From positions 1 through 64,000 of the forward strand of contig CBHTSZ010000001.1 in the NCBI GenBank assembly GCA_966095765.1: a DNA stretch of 64,000 bases, in the 5' to 3' direction. The stretch's first letter is position 1, and every line of letters begins with the position of its first letter. The position numbers and the translations under genes were made by a program. This document shows, in pieces, positions 1 to 8,155 of the stretch. The notes beneath the pieces were generated by a model. The model was not told the origin of the DNA and did not search any database. It was given only the letters and a program-made list of their open reading frames with translations. The DNA is from CBHTSZ01 sp966095765. Lineage in GTDB: Bacteria > Patescibacteriota > Saccharimonadia > Saccharimonadales > Saccharimonadaceae.

Positions 1-139
1 TACCAGCCCACTTGTCCTGGCAGGCTTGCTGCTGGGCGCGAGTGAGGGCTTGGGCAGGGGCAGGAACCAATACGGCAGCCAAGACACCGGCAGTGACTGC
101 AGCTACTAAGAAGTGAGTTGTTATTTTAGAAATTTTCAT
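1..139 (-). CDS. Secreted protein of unknown function, N-terminal part (cut by window edge)
   Basis: Only the first 46 codons are in the window. The start ATG (137-139, minus strand) is preceded by an AAGG ribosome site 8 bases upstream. The visible protein begins MKISKITTHFLV, continues with a hydrophobic stretch of about 18 residues and reaches a PAQA|LT junction, a normal Sec signal peptide with an AxA-type cleavage site near residue 31. The mature part (LTRAQQQACQDKW) is too short to assign. It is divergent from the gene at 305, with about 165 bases between them. The ORF is too short here to be found by length alone; the signal peptide and ribosome site are the support. Confidence 0.6.
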   Translation of the reverse strand, partial: MKISKITTHFLVAAVTAGVLAAVLVPAPAQALTRAQQQACQDKWAG

Positions 140-215
140 TTCGTTTACCTTGCTTTAAATATCCCACACCTCTCCCTGTTGCACAACATATTTGTGAATA
201 ATGCTATTGCTTTTT

Positions 216-246
216 TTGCGATTTTGTAGTATTGTCATGCTATAGA
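216..246 (+). promoter_or_regulatory. Probable promoter of the 305-1330 gene
   Basis: TTGCGA (216-221) and an extended -10 TGC-TATAGA (-10 at 241-246), spacer 19 bp. The expected start near 253 gives a leader of about 50 bases that contains the GAGGA ribosome site of the gene at 305. The long spacer makes this a moderate prediction. Confidence 0.4.
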
Positions 247-304
247 CCAGACGTCAAGAACGCGGTCAGCAGCAGGCAAGTAAAGTAATCGAGGATTCCA
301 CCAC

Positions 305-1330
305 ATGTCACCAGAAGCTAACAACCCCCAAGGTCCACAAGAAGCAAAAAATCTTGATACCTCTCTTCACCCGGAAGGTGTACGACCGTTTAATCCTGAG
401 AAGGGGGACCTAGCCGACGTTGCTCCGCACCTTGAGATCCCTCAAGACCCAAGCGTTATTGACCCCATCACTCGTAACGTTGACTTCGAAAAAGTTGATA
501 TCGCTCCAGTACCCGCTCCAACACCTGAAGCTACCTCAAAGAAGTGGTACCAAAAAACTGCGACAAAGGTTGCCGGTGGCGTCCTCGCACTGACCGGTAT
601 TATTGCCGGCGGCGTCGCAGCAACTGGCGGTGACAATGAACCAACCGAGCCACGCAATGAACCTGTCGCAAGCGCCACTCCAAACCCAGGGGAAGGCGAG
701 CCAACCGGTACCGACACCCAGACCGGTGGCGAGACAGGAACCGATACAGAGACTGGTGGCGAAACTCAGACTGTTGAGTTCGGCTTTGACGCAGAGAAGT
801 ACGCTGACAATCCAGAGCAGCTGATGGTTGATTTTACTGACGCATATAATACCTGGCAAAACACCGGTGTTGATGCTGAAGCTTCGCAGGATGGAAAGCG
901 CTATGAAATGCCCCTCGAAGAATACGCCAACTACCTAAACGAGACATCAGACGAAGCATTTATCGATGCAGTACTTATTCCTGACTGGCAGAGCATCCCG
1001 AACCTCTCGACATGGGTAACAAATGCTGTCGGTAACCACCGCACCAACTCAATGGGTGCGATCGTTTCAACCAACCCTGGCGGAACCGAAGAGAGTGAAC
1101 CATACCGACGTTACGTCGATATTGACCCAGAGTCGATAGCGGTAGACGGTGGTGGCGAAGGCCAGATCGTTATATCAGCCAACTGGACAGGCCGTGACAA
1201 CGGGGATAAGAACGACGTTGATGACATGCGTGACGGCGGTATCGATCCAAACACTGAGTCTGGTACCTGGAGGCTGACATTCTTCAAAACCCCTGACGGT
1301 TCACTCCGACTCGCTGACGTCCAGTTCTAG
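305..1330 (+). CDS. Single-pass membrane protein with acidic Thr/Gly/Glu-rich linker
   Basis: 341 aa. Residues 1-80 are hydrophilic, Pro/Asn-rich and presumably cytoplasmic. Basic residues (KKWYQK) then precede one membrane segment at about 90-107. Next comes a low-complexity stretch of repeated T-E-T-G-G units at about 110-155, then a soluble domain at about 157-341 with no family I recognise. The layout suggests an extracytoplasmic domain held away from the membrane by a flexible stalk. ATG 305 has GAGGA 10 bases upstream. A strong inverted repeat follows the stop, so the gene is probably a single transcription unit lying before the secretion operon. Function unknown. Confidence 0.75.
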   Translation: MSPEANNPQGPQEAKNLDTSLHPEGVRPFNPEKGDLADVAPHLEIPQDPSVIDPITRNVDFEKVDIAPVPAPTPEATSKKWYQKTATKVAGGVLALTGIIAGGVAATGGDNEPTEPRNEPVASATPNPGEGEPTGTDTQTGGETGTDTETGGETQTVEFGFDAEKYADNPEQLMVDFTDAYNTWQNTGVDAEASQDGKRYEMPLEEYANYLNETSDEAFIDAVLIPDWQSIPNLSTWVTNAVGNHRTNSMGAIVSTNPGGTEESEPYRRYVDIDPESIAVDGGGEGQIVISANWTGRDNGDKNDVDDMRDGGIDPNTESGTWRLTFFKTPDGSLRLADVQF

Positions 1331-1340
1331 TTCATACTTA

Positions 1341-1378
1341 TCTACCGCAGATCTTCACGATAAAGGATCTGCGGTAGA
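1341..1378 (+). terminator. Hairpin after the 305-1330 gene
   Basis: A perfect 13-bp inverted repeat (TCTACCGCAGATC at 1341-1353 and its complement at 1366-1378) with a 12-base loop, 10 bases after the stop codon. It is not followed by a clear T-run, so it may be a weak or factor-assisted terminator or an RNA end-protecting hairpin. Confidence 0.5.
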
Positions 1379-1417
1379 CCAATATTTCCCCCTATTCTAC
1401 TAACCAGCCATAAGTGG

Positions 1418-1423
1418 TATCAT
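1418..1423 (+). promoter_or_regulatory. Extended -10 box of the secretion operon
   Basis: TGG-TATCAT (-10 at 1418-1423) lies 10 bases before ATG 1434. There is no Shine-Dalgarno sequence, so the transcript would be leaderless or nearly so. The same TGG-TAT pattern recurs before other genes in this window. Confidence 0.4.
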
Positions 1424-1433
1424 CTTGAGTAGA

Positions 1434-4400
1434 ATGATGACACTAACAAAAAGGGTGATGTTGCTTTTGATTGCGGTTGTTTCCTCAGCCGTCTTCACGT
1501 TCGCTCCAGTCATGCAGCAGACTGCTCATGCAGCTTCAGAAAACCCAGTCGAACAGCTTGAACGCTGGTTCTACTACCGCGGAATGCGTGCGTGTTTTGA
1601 AAAACCGTGGTTTGGCGACGGTCTAACAGACGGTACTGATAACGAAGACATCTCCGTCTCGGACATCAACGATGGGCACTTGAAGATCCTCGACTGGAAC
1701 ACTGGTGGAGAGAAGAAGGAAGGATTCGGCTATCTCGGACCAGATATGGACGGGGCAGACGGCAACGACGGAACCGTAAACTGTCAGGATGGTAGTATTT
1801 TCGTTCGTGGCGCAAGGGCCTTTGGCTTTGGCAGTGTCCTTGAGCTAATATGTGCCATGAACCGCGTTCTGCCAGATGGTGAGGGTGGTAGGATCGAGCC
1901 GAGCCACCCGACTGACTGTGAGCAATCTGATGAAGTTCACTTTGATGGTGGCGACAGTGTCTTTCAGGGTGCGCTGACTAATGCACTTGACCAGTACGGG
2001 GATAAAGATCGTCCAAAGATCGACCTAAACGAGAACGATGGCACCGACTACGATGCTAAGGCGCTCTACTATATCCTCGGGAAGCGATCACTTGAGGTTT
2101 TTTGTGGTAAGAACGCTCCTATCGAAACCGCAAGTGAAGATAGCGACCGCTACGACGGTGATGATGATGTAGTTAGTGTTCATGTTGTTCAAGCAGACGG
2201 CACTATAAAAAAGAGTCAGTCATATCCGCTCGCAAACCCAGACCGAAATGAAAGCAGTACTGTCAACGATGTTTACTGGAAGGTTGGCGGAAACTGGAAC
2301 GAAGCCGATGACGTCACGTGTGCCAGGATGGCCCAGTGGACGAGAGATCCCGGCAACGCAGAGGCGTTTGCAGCTTATATCCAAGAGAAGGGGACACCTT
2401 TCCAGCAAGACGGCACCGACCCGACAAACCCAGGCTCGACCGAACCTGTCTGTTCAGCCGGTGCACTCGGATGGGTATTTTGTCCTCTCGTTGACTTCAT
2501 CTCAACCGCAACCGAACAAATCGCCGGGCTTATCGAGAGCCAACTCGTGTACCCACCCCTCCTGAACCGTGAGGTACCGGAGGGTAGGGCAATTCAAGCG
2601 ATATGGGGTGTTGTGCTCGGTATTGCTAACGTTGCCTTGGTGATCGCATTTTTGATCGTCATCTTCTCACAAGCAACCTCGGTTGGTATCAGTGCTTACG
2701 GTATCAAACGCATGCTGCCACGCGTGATTGCGGCAGCCATACTCATGAACCTGTCTTTCTATATATGTGCGGTCGCGGTGGACATCGCGAATATTATCGG
2801 CGTCAGCATAAAAGACATTGTCTATAGCGGGATGGATATCATTAGCGACATACAACCTGCCTCAAACGTACGAAACGGCGCCTCGGAAGCTCAAGGCTGG
2901 ACAGCTGCTATCGCCGGTATCCTCGCCCTAGGTCTTGCCGTCGCAACTGGTGCAATATTCTTACTGCTACCTATCATCCTTACTGCCCTCATGGCCGTTC
3001 TGACTGCGCTGCTCGTTATCGCCGCACGACAGGTAATCGTCACGCTTCTCATCATCGTTGCGCCCCTCGCATTCCTCGCCTGGATCCTGCCAAACACAGA
3101 ACAATGGTTCACGAAGTGGCGCAAACTCTTCACTACGATGCTGCTCATGTTCCCGCTCGTGATGCTGATATTCTACGGATCTCTCCTTATGTCACAGTTG
3201 ATTATGGTTACCGGAAGCGGAGGGTCGGATGGCGACCCTGAGGTGATGACAAATGTTATCGCCCTGGCCGTACTGACAGTGCCCCTCTTCTCGCTGCCAT
3301 TTATCATGAAGTCAGCTGGTGGCGTCCTGGATCGACTTGGCGTGATGGTCAACAACCGCAACAAGGGACTCATCGATCGTAGCCGCAAAAAGGCCGAAGA
3401 GTGGCGGGGCAACAATGCATACCAGCGCGGCAAGGTGATCCGCAAGCAAGCGCGACAGGACTACAAGAACCGTCGCTTCACTGACAGACTGTCTCTCGCA
3501 AATAAATCTCTTGCTGACTACAAAGCTGAAAACGGCGGCGAACTCAGTGCGGCACAGGTTGCAGCCTGGACACGAGCCCAGGCCACTAAAGGCCAGGCTG
3601 GCGGTGCAGCTGAGGTTGCCCGTATGACCGGGCGCGGTGCTATGAAGGGTGTCGCAAAACTTCCGGATGGTCCAGGAGGAGCATTGGGTGCAGCTCGAGA
3701 CTCTACACTGCTGGCCGGTGCCTATGCCGCAAGTGCTGCAGGAAAAATACCCGGATCAGGATCACGTTCAGCGCAACAACAGGCGCTCGTTAGAGCTGCG
3801 CAGGCACAGGAAGCTAAGGCTTTCAACGATCGTGTCCAAACCTACCTCACTAGCTATGAGCGGGGTGGAGCGGCTGGAGCGGACACCAGTGCAGGCGGAC
3901 ACCTTGAGCAACAATGGCATGAGGCTATTTCTACAGGCAACCAAGAGCAAGCGACTGCCGTTATCGGGCGTCTTGCTGGTCTAGGTGGTGGCGGGCGCGA
4001 CCGTGCAGCGAAACTTGTACAGCGAACTCAAGTTAGTGATGGCAAGATGCGTGATGCTATTACGAAGGCTGTTTCCCAGGATAACTACGGCGCATTTGTT
4101 GGTAAGCGTGGTGACCTAGCTAAAGGTATGTACAAGCAAACCGACCCTGCAGACCCAACCAAGTTTGAATGGAGTCCATCGGGTAATATTGGCAAGGTGT
4201 CGTCTGAACAACTCGCAACTCAGGATCTTTCAGCACTTAAGCTCCACTACGACGATATACCTATCGCAGAAGCACAACGTATTATTTCCGAAGAAAACCT
4301 CAAATCACAGGTTACCGGTGCTAAAGAGCTTGAAATTTTCCAGGCACGCGCTGCCGGTCAGGCAAACCCTCACCCTCCTACACCTGATGATATTAGGTAG
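1434..4400 (+). CDS. TrbL/VirB6-like polytopic type IV secretion protein
   Basis: 988 aa from ATG 1434; a TTG at 1425 is in frame but lies too close to the -10 box. A signal peptide (cleavage after AHA, about residue 34) is followed by an extracytoplasmic domain of about 350 residues with several cysteines. A block of six or seven membrane segments runs from about 385 to 635, and a cytoplasmic, Ala/Gln-rich charged tail covers about 640-988. A polytopic core next to PrgI, TraC-like and VirB4-like genes is the arrangement of VirB6/TrbL channel proteins in Gram-positive and CPR type IV systems. The sequence itself is divergent, so the family call rests on topology and neighbours. First gene of an operon running to about 15.45 kb. 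Confidence 0.7.
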   Translation: MMTLTKRVMLLLIAVVSSAVFTFAPVMQQTAHAASENPVEQLERWFYYRGMRACFEKPWFGDGLTDGTDNEDISVSDINDGHLKILDWNTGGEKKEGFGYLGPDMDGADGNDGTVNCQDGSIFVRGARAFGFGSVLELICAMNRVLPDGEGGRIEPSHPTDCEQSDEVHFDGGDSVFQGALTNALDQYGDKDRPKIDLNENDGTDYDAKALYYILGKRSLEVFCGKNAPIETASEDSDRYDGDDDVVSVHVVQADGTIKKSQSYPLANPDRNESSTVNDVYWKVGGNWNEADDVTCARMAQWTRDPGNAEAFAAYIQEKGTPFQQDGTDPTNPGSTEPVCSAGALGWVFCPLVDFISTATEQIAGLIESQLVYPPLLNREVPEGRAIQAIWGVVLGIANVALVIAFLIVIFSQATSVGISAYGIKRMLPRVIAAAILMNLSFYICAVAVDIANIIGVSIKDIVYSGMDIISDIQPASNVRNGASEAQGWTAAIAGILALGLAVATGAIFLLLPIILTALMAVLTALLVIAARQVIVTLLIIVAPLAFLAWILPNTEQWFTKWRKLFTTMLLMFPLVMLIFYGSLLMSQLIMVTGSGGSDGDPEVMTNVIALAVLTVPLFSLPFIMKSAGGVLDRLGVMVNNRNKGLIDRSRKKAEEWRGNNAYQRGKVIRKQARQDYKNRRFTDRLSLANKSLADYKAENGGELSAAQVAAWTRAQATKGQAGGAAEVARMTGRGAMKGVAKLPDGPGGALGAARDSTLLAGAYAASAAGKIPGSGSRSAQQQALVRAAQAQEAKAFNDRVQTYLTSYERGGAAGADTSAGGHLEQQWHEAISTGNQEQATAVIGRLAGLGGGGRDRAAKLVQRTQVSDGKMRDAITKAVSQDNYGAFVGKRGDLAKGMYKQTDPADPTKFEWSPSGNIGKVSSEQLATQDLSALKLHYDDIPIAEAQRIISEENLKSQVTGAKELEIFQARAAGQANPHPPTPDDIR

Positions 4401-4411
4401 GAATCAACGGC

Positions 4412-5362
4412 ATGGCTGTATATAAAGTACCTCAGGATGTTGAAGCAGAAGACAAGCTGATCGGACCGTTCAGCTTTCGCCAGTTCATATACCTCATCGT
4501 TGCGGCTCTTGGTATCTTTTTCGCCTGGCTGCTCGCGCAGATCTTTATCGGGCTCATCATCATCCCGCTCCCGATCATTGTCGCGTTTCTTGCACTCGCA
4601 CTGCCGCTCCGCAAGGATCAGCCGATGGAAACCTATCTTATCGCAATGCTCAAATTCTTCTTTAAACCTCGTCACCGCATATGGGATCCTGAGGGGACTA
4701 TCTCGCTTGTACAGATTACCGCCCCTAAGGTAGCCGAAGGCCCTCAGCTCAAAGAATTCGGTGGCTCCGAGGCCTCACAGCGCCTTGCTTATCTTGCGCA
4801 GGTCGTTGACACACAGGGTTGGGCAACACGTGGTGCGATATCTGCTAGCGATAGTCTCTCTGACATCTTTGTCGCCGAGGCATCACATGCAGAAGATATT
4901 CTCGATGCCTCGAGCAACGTTGCGCAAGCTATAGATCAGCGTGTCACCCAAGCAGACGATGCGCGCCTGTCTGCAGTCCGTCAACAGTTCCAGGCTGCCA
5001 TCCAGCAACCTCAGACCCAACCAGCGCCCGCCGCACCGCCACAAGCTGTCTTTACTCCAGCACTACCCACTGAACCCCCAGTAGCCGATGATTCTAGCGT
5101 CTCAGACGTCCACTACAGTCCATACCCAAACTCCATGCGTCAACACGTCTTGAGTCCAACAGGAAGCCGTCCGCAAAACACTCCTACACCGGCACCTCAA
5201 GGCACACCACAAGCACAAGCAGAAAAACAGCCTGGTAGTGAGGCGGTTTCCCCTGATATAATGAGACTTGCAAACAATAACGACCTTTCTATCAGCGCCC
5301 TCGCAAATGAGGCGCATCGGCTCGAGAACGATGACAAAGAAGTCATCATTTCGCTTCGCTAA
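4412..5362 (+). CDS. PrgI family protein (VirB3-like) with long Pro/Gln-rich tail
   Basis: 316 aa. Residues 1-95 match the PrgI pattern: a short N-terminus with YKVPQDVEAEDKLIGPFSFRQF, two closely spaced membrane helices (about 28-70), then a basic segment and WDPEG. PrgI is the small inner-membrane partner found with VirB4-type ATPases in Gram-positive conjugation systems and corresponds to VirB3. Residues 110-316 are a soluble extension rich in Ala, Pro and Gln (about 195-290) that ordinary PrgI proteins of about 100-120 aa lack. It starts 12 bases after the preceding stop and is co-transcribed with it. Confidence 0.85.
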   Translation: MAVYKVPQDVEAEDKLIGPFSFRQFIYLIVAALGIFFAWLLAQIFIGLIIIPLPIIVAFLALALPLRKDQPMETYLIAMLKFFFKPRHRIWDPEGTISLVQITAPKVAEGPQLKEFGGSEASQRLAYLAQVVDTQGWATRGAISASDSLSDIFVAEASHAEDILDASSNVAQAIDQRVTQADDARLSAVRQQFQAAIQQPQTQPAPAAPPQAVFTPALPTEPPVADDSSVSDVHYSPYPNSMRQHVLSPTGSRPQNTPTPAPQGTPQAQAEKQPGSEAVSPDIMRLANNNDLSISALANEAHRLENDDKEVIISLR

Positions 5363-5404
5363 GCCTAGATAGACAAGGGTGGGGGACAAAAAGGGACCGT
5401 TTGA

Positions 5405-6229
5405 ATGGATCCAAATAACCAGCAACCAACTGCTCCTATTGCCGGCGCTGTACCACCGACTCAGCCCGCAACGGTTGGTTCTCAGACACCGGAAAGCGCG
5501 AAGCCCCGCAACCCAAACAGTACCCAAAATACACTGTTGATTGCCGAACTTCGCGAAGGCATGGCTATCATGAACGATGGCAGTTTTCGTGCTGTTATCG
5601 CTTGTCAATCGATCAACTTTGACCTGATGAGCGCACGTGAACGAGAGGGTGTTGAGTATAGCTATCAGAGTTTCTTGAACTCACTCTATTTTCCGATCCA
5701 AATATTTGTTCGATCCCAGAAGGTTGACATCGGTCCGTACCTCGAGCGTCTCGCAAAGATCCGCCGCGACCAGGACAACATGCTTCTTGGCGTTCTCATG
5801 GACGATTACATGAACTTTATCGATGCACTCTCACAAGAGACGAACATTATGGATAAGGACTTTTATGTCGTCGTGCCGTACTTTACGACTGGGGATCTCT
5901 CAAGTCTGACTCAGAACAGCAAGAGTATCTTCGGAGCATTCCTCAAGCCCGACAAGCAGCAAAAGGTCACGATCGACCAGGCGAGTTACACGAAAGCCAA
6001 GGACGAGATCGGCAACCGCGTCAATGCCGTGATGAGCGGTTTATTCCAAATGGGTATCAAAAGTACTCAACTCAACACAAAACAGCTCGGTGAGCTCTAC
6101 TACAATATGTATAACCCTGATACCGCTGTACGCGAACCGCTTGGTGACTTCGAAAACCTTACCTCCACGTACGTTCGGAAGGGTGAGGGGATCGCGCCCC
6201 AGCCACACCTTGAAAAGGGGGCCGAGTAA
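5405..6229 (+). CDS. TraC-like protein (VirB4 N-terminal-type domain without ATPase)
   Basis: 274 aa. After a disordered Pro/Gln-rich N-terminus (1-40), residues 45-230 have the look of the N-terminal domain of TraC/VirB4 proteins: LLIAELREGMAIMNDGSFRAVI, then YSYQSFLNSLYFPIQIFVRS and an Asp-rich helical region. No Walker motifs are present. In related genomes this half is encoded separately from the VirB4 motor, as here. Its stop codon overlaps the start of the VirB4 gene (TAATG), which implies translational coupling and a stable two-protein complex. Confidence 0.75.
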   Translation: MDPNNQQPTAPIAGAVPPTQPATVGSQTPESAKPRNPNSTQNTLLIAELREGMAIMNDGSFRAVIACQSINFDLMSAREREGVEYSYQSFLNSLYFPIQIFVRSQKVDIGPYLERLAKIRRDQDNMLLGVLMDDYMNFIDALSQETNIMDKDFYVVVPYFTTGDLSSLTQNSKSIFGAFLKPDKQQKVTIDQASYTKAKDEIGNRVNAVMSGLFQMGIKSTQLNTKQLGELYYNMYNPDTAVREPLGDFENLTSTYVRKGEGIAPQPHLEKGAE

Positions 6230-8133
6230 TGGCTTTTGGTAAAAAGAAACAACCGAGTGCGATCGATATCGCTGAGCAGCAACGTCGGCGCGAGCAGCAG
6301 GAGGTAGAGACAGAATTCCTCAAGGGTATCACGACACTTCGTGACCTCATCGCGCCAAGCAGCCTTGAGATCCAGAGCTCACATTTCCGTATCGGTACAA
6401 AATACGGCCGAACACTCTATATCTACGGCTACCCTCGACAGATCTACACTGGATGGCTCAGCTCTATCATCAACGTTGACGAGGTGATTGACGTCAGTAT
6501 GTTCATCTACCCAGTCGAGAGTCAGGTCGTCCTCAATAACCTGCGTAAAAAAGTTGGTCAGCTTGAGGCAAGTATCGCGATCAACGCCGAACATGGTAAG
6601 GTTCGTGACCCGGGTCTTGAGGCAGCCATCCAGGACGCCGAGGAGCTTCGTGACCAACTCCAGGTCGGTGCTGAGCGTTTCTTCCGTTACGGCCTCTATA
6701 TGACGATGTATGCCGATAGCCTCGATGAGCTCGCGTTCGTTCAACACAAGATCGAGACCATCCTCGGCCAGCAGCTCGTGTTCAGTAAGGTAGCGAGCTC
6801 ACAGCAAGAGCAGGGGTTGAACAGCACGATTCCACAGATGTCCGACCAGCTCCAGATTCGCCGCAACATGAACACCGGTGCGATCTCGACTAGCTTTCCG
6901 TTTACCTCAGCCGACCTCACTCAAGAAAAGGGTGTGCTTTATGGTATCAATATGCACAACAACGGTCTCGTCATCTTTGACCGCTTCAGTCTCGAGAACG
7001 CGAACATGGTCGTTTTTGCAAAGTCTGGTGCCGGTAAGTCGTTTACCGTGAAGCTCGAGGCACTCCGCAGCATGATGATGGGCGCCGACGTTATCATCAT
7101 CGACCCGGAAAATGAGTACCAGCGCCTCGCTGAAGCGGTTGGTGGTAGCTACATCCAGCTCAGCCTCAACTCATCGGTGCGTATCAACCCGTTTGACTTG
7201 CCGCGCGTCATCGACAGTGACGACGCCGAGGATGCGCTGCGCGCCAACCTTGTCACACTCCATGGACTCCTTCGTCTCATGCTTGGCGGTGGTCAGATCC
7301 TGCCAAACGGCATGTCAGTAGCCGCCCTTAGTCCAGCAGAGGAGGCTGATCTCGACCAAGCCCTCATCGACACCTACGCACGTGTTGGTATCACAAGTGA
7401 CCCGCTCACGCACAACTCCATCCCGCCAACGATCAATGACCTTTATGAGACGCTGCTCCATATGGGTGGTAGTGGGCCGCAGCTCGCGCAGCGCCTTCGC
7501 AAATACACAACCGGAACCTTCGCCGGCATCTTCTCACAGCAAAGCAACATCGATATCAATAACACGATGGTGGTCTTCAATATCCGCGACCTCGAAGATG
7601 AGCTCCGTCCAGTTGCGATGTATATCGTGCTCTCGCACATCTGGAACAAGACCCGTACTGAGCAGAAGAAGCGCCTTCTCATTGTTGACGAGGCGTGGCA
7701 GCTCATGAAGTACGACGACTCCGCCAACTTCCTCTTTAGTCTCGCTAAGCGTGCTCGTAAGTACTTCCTCGGCCTTACGACAATCACCCAAGACGTTGAG
7801 GACTTTATGAGCAGCAAGATGGGTCGTGCGATCGTTGCCAACAGTTCGATGCAACTCCTGCTCAAGCAATCCTCAAGTGCAGTCGACGTGCTCGGCGACG
7901 TCTTTAAGCTCACCGAGGAAGAACGCAAACGTCTCGCTAACTTTCCGGTGGGACAAGGTCTCTTTTTCGCAGGCCAGAACCATGTTCACATCCAGATCAT
8001 CGCAAGCCCAACCGAGCAAAGCCTCATCACAACTAACCCACAACAGGTTCAAGCTATGCAGCAACAAGCTGAAGTGGCCTATCAACAAGCACCACCTCAA
8101 GCAGGGTACGTAGACCCGGGACAGCAATTTTAG
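6229..8133 (+). CDS. VirB4-like type IV secretion ATPase
   Basis: 634 aa. N-terminal domain about 1-240, then a RecA-like motor domain: Walker A SGAGKS at 266-271, IIIDPENEYQRL about 289-300, Walker B LLIVDEAWQLM about 483-493, and a TQDVEDF segment about 515-521. This is the conserved TraC/VirB4 hexameric ATPase that powers pilus or secretion machines at the cytoplasmic membrane. The Gln/Ala-rich last 35 residues are probably flexible. It overlaps the TraC-like gene by one base and is followed 22 bases later by the 1496-aa gene. No relaxase or VirD4-type coupling protein is seen in this window, so a protein-export or pilus role is at least as likely as DNA transfer. Confidence 0.92.
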   Translation: MAFGKKKQPSAIDIAEQQRRREQQEVETEFLKGITTLRDLIAPSSLEIQSSHFRIGTKYGRTLYIYGYPRQIYTGWLSSIINVDEVIDVSMFIYPVESQVVLNNLRKKVGQLEASIAINAEHGKVRDPGLEAAIQDAEELRDQLQVGAERFFRYGLYMTMYADSLDELAFVQHKIETILGQQLVFSKVASSQQEQGLNSTIPQMSDQLQIRRNMNTGAISTSFPFTSADLTQEKGVLYGINMHNNGLVIFDRFSLENANMVVFAKSGAGKSFTVKLEALRSMMMGADVIIIDPENEYQRLAEAVGGSYIQLSLNSSVRINPFDLPRVIDSDDAEDALRANLVTLHGLLRLMLGGGQILPNGMSVAALSPAEEADLDQALIDTYARVGITSDPLTHNSIPPTINDLYETLLHMGGSGPQLAQRLRKYTTGTFAGIFSQQSNIDINNTMVVFNIRDLEDELRPVAMYIVLSHIWNKTRTEQKKRLLIVDEAWQLMKYDDSANFLFSLAKRARKYFLGLTTITQDVEDFMSSKMGRAIVANSSMQLLLKQSSSAVDVLGDVFKLTEEERKRLANFPVGQGLFFAGQNHVHIQIIASPTEQSLITTNPQQVQAMQQQAEVAYQQAPPQAGYVDPGQQF

Positions 8134-8155
8134 CGTGTAGCGAGAACTAAACACT

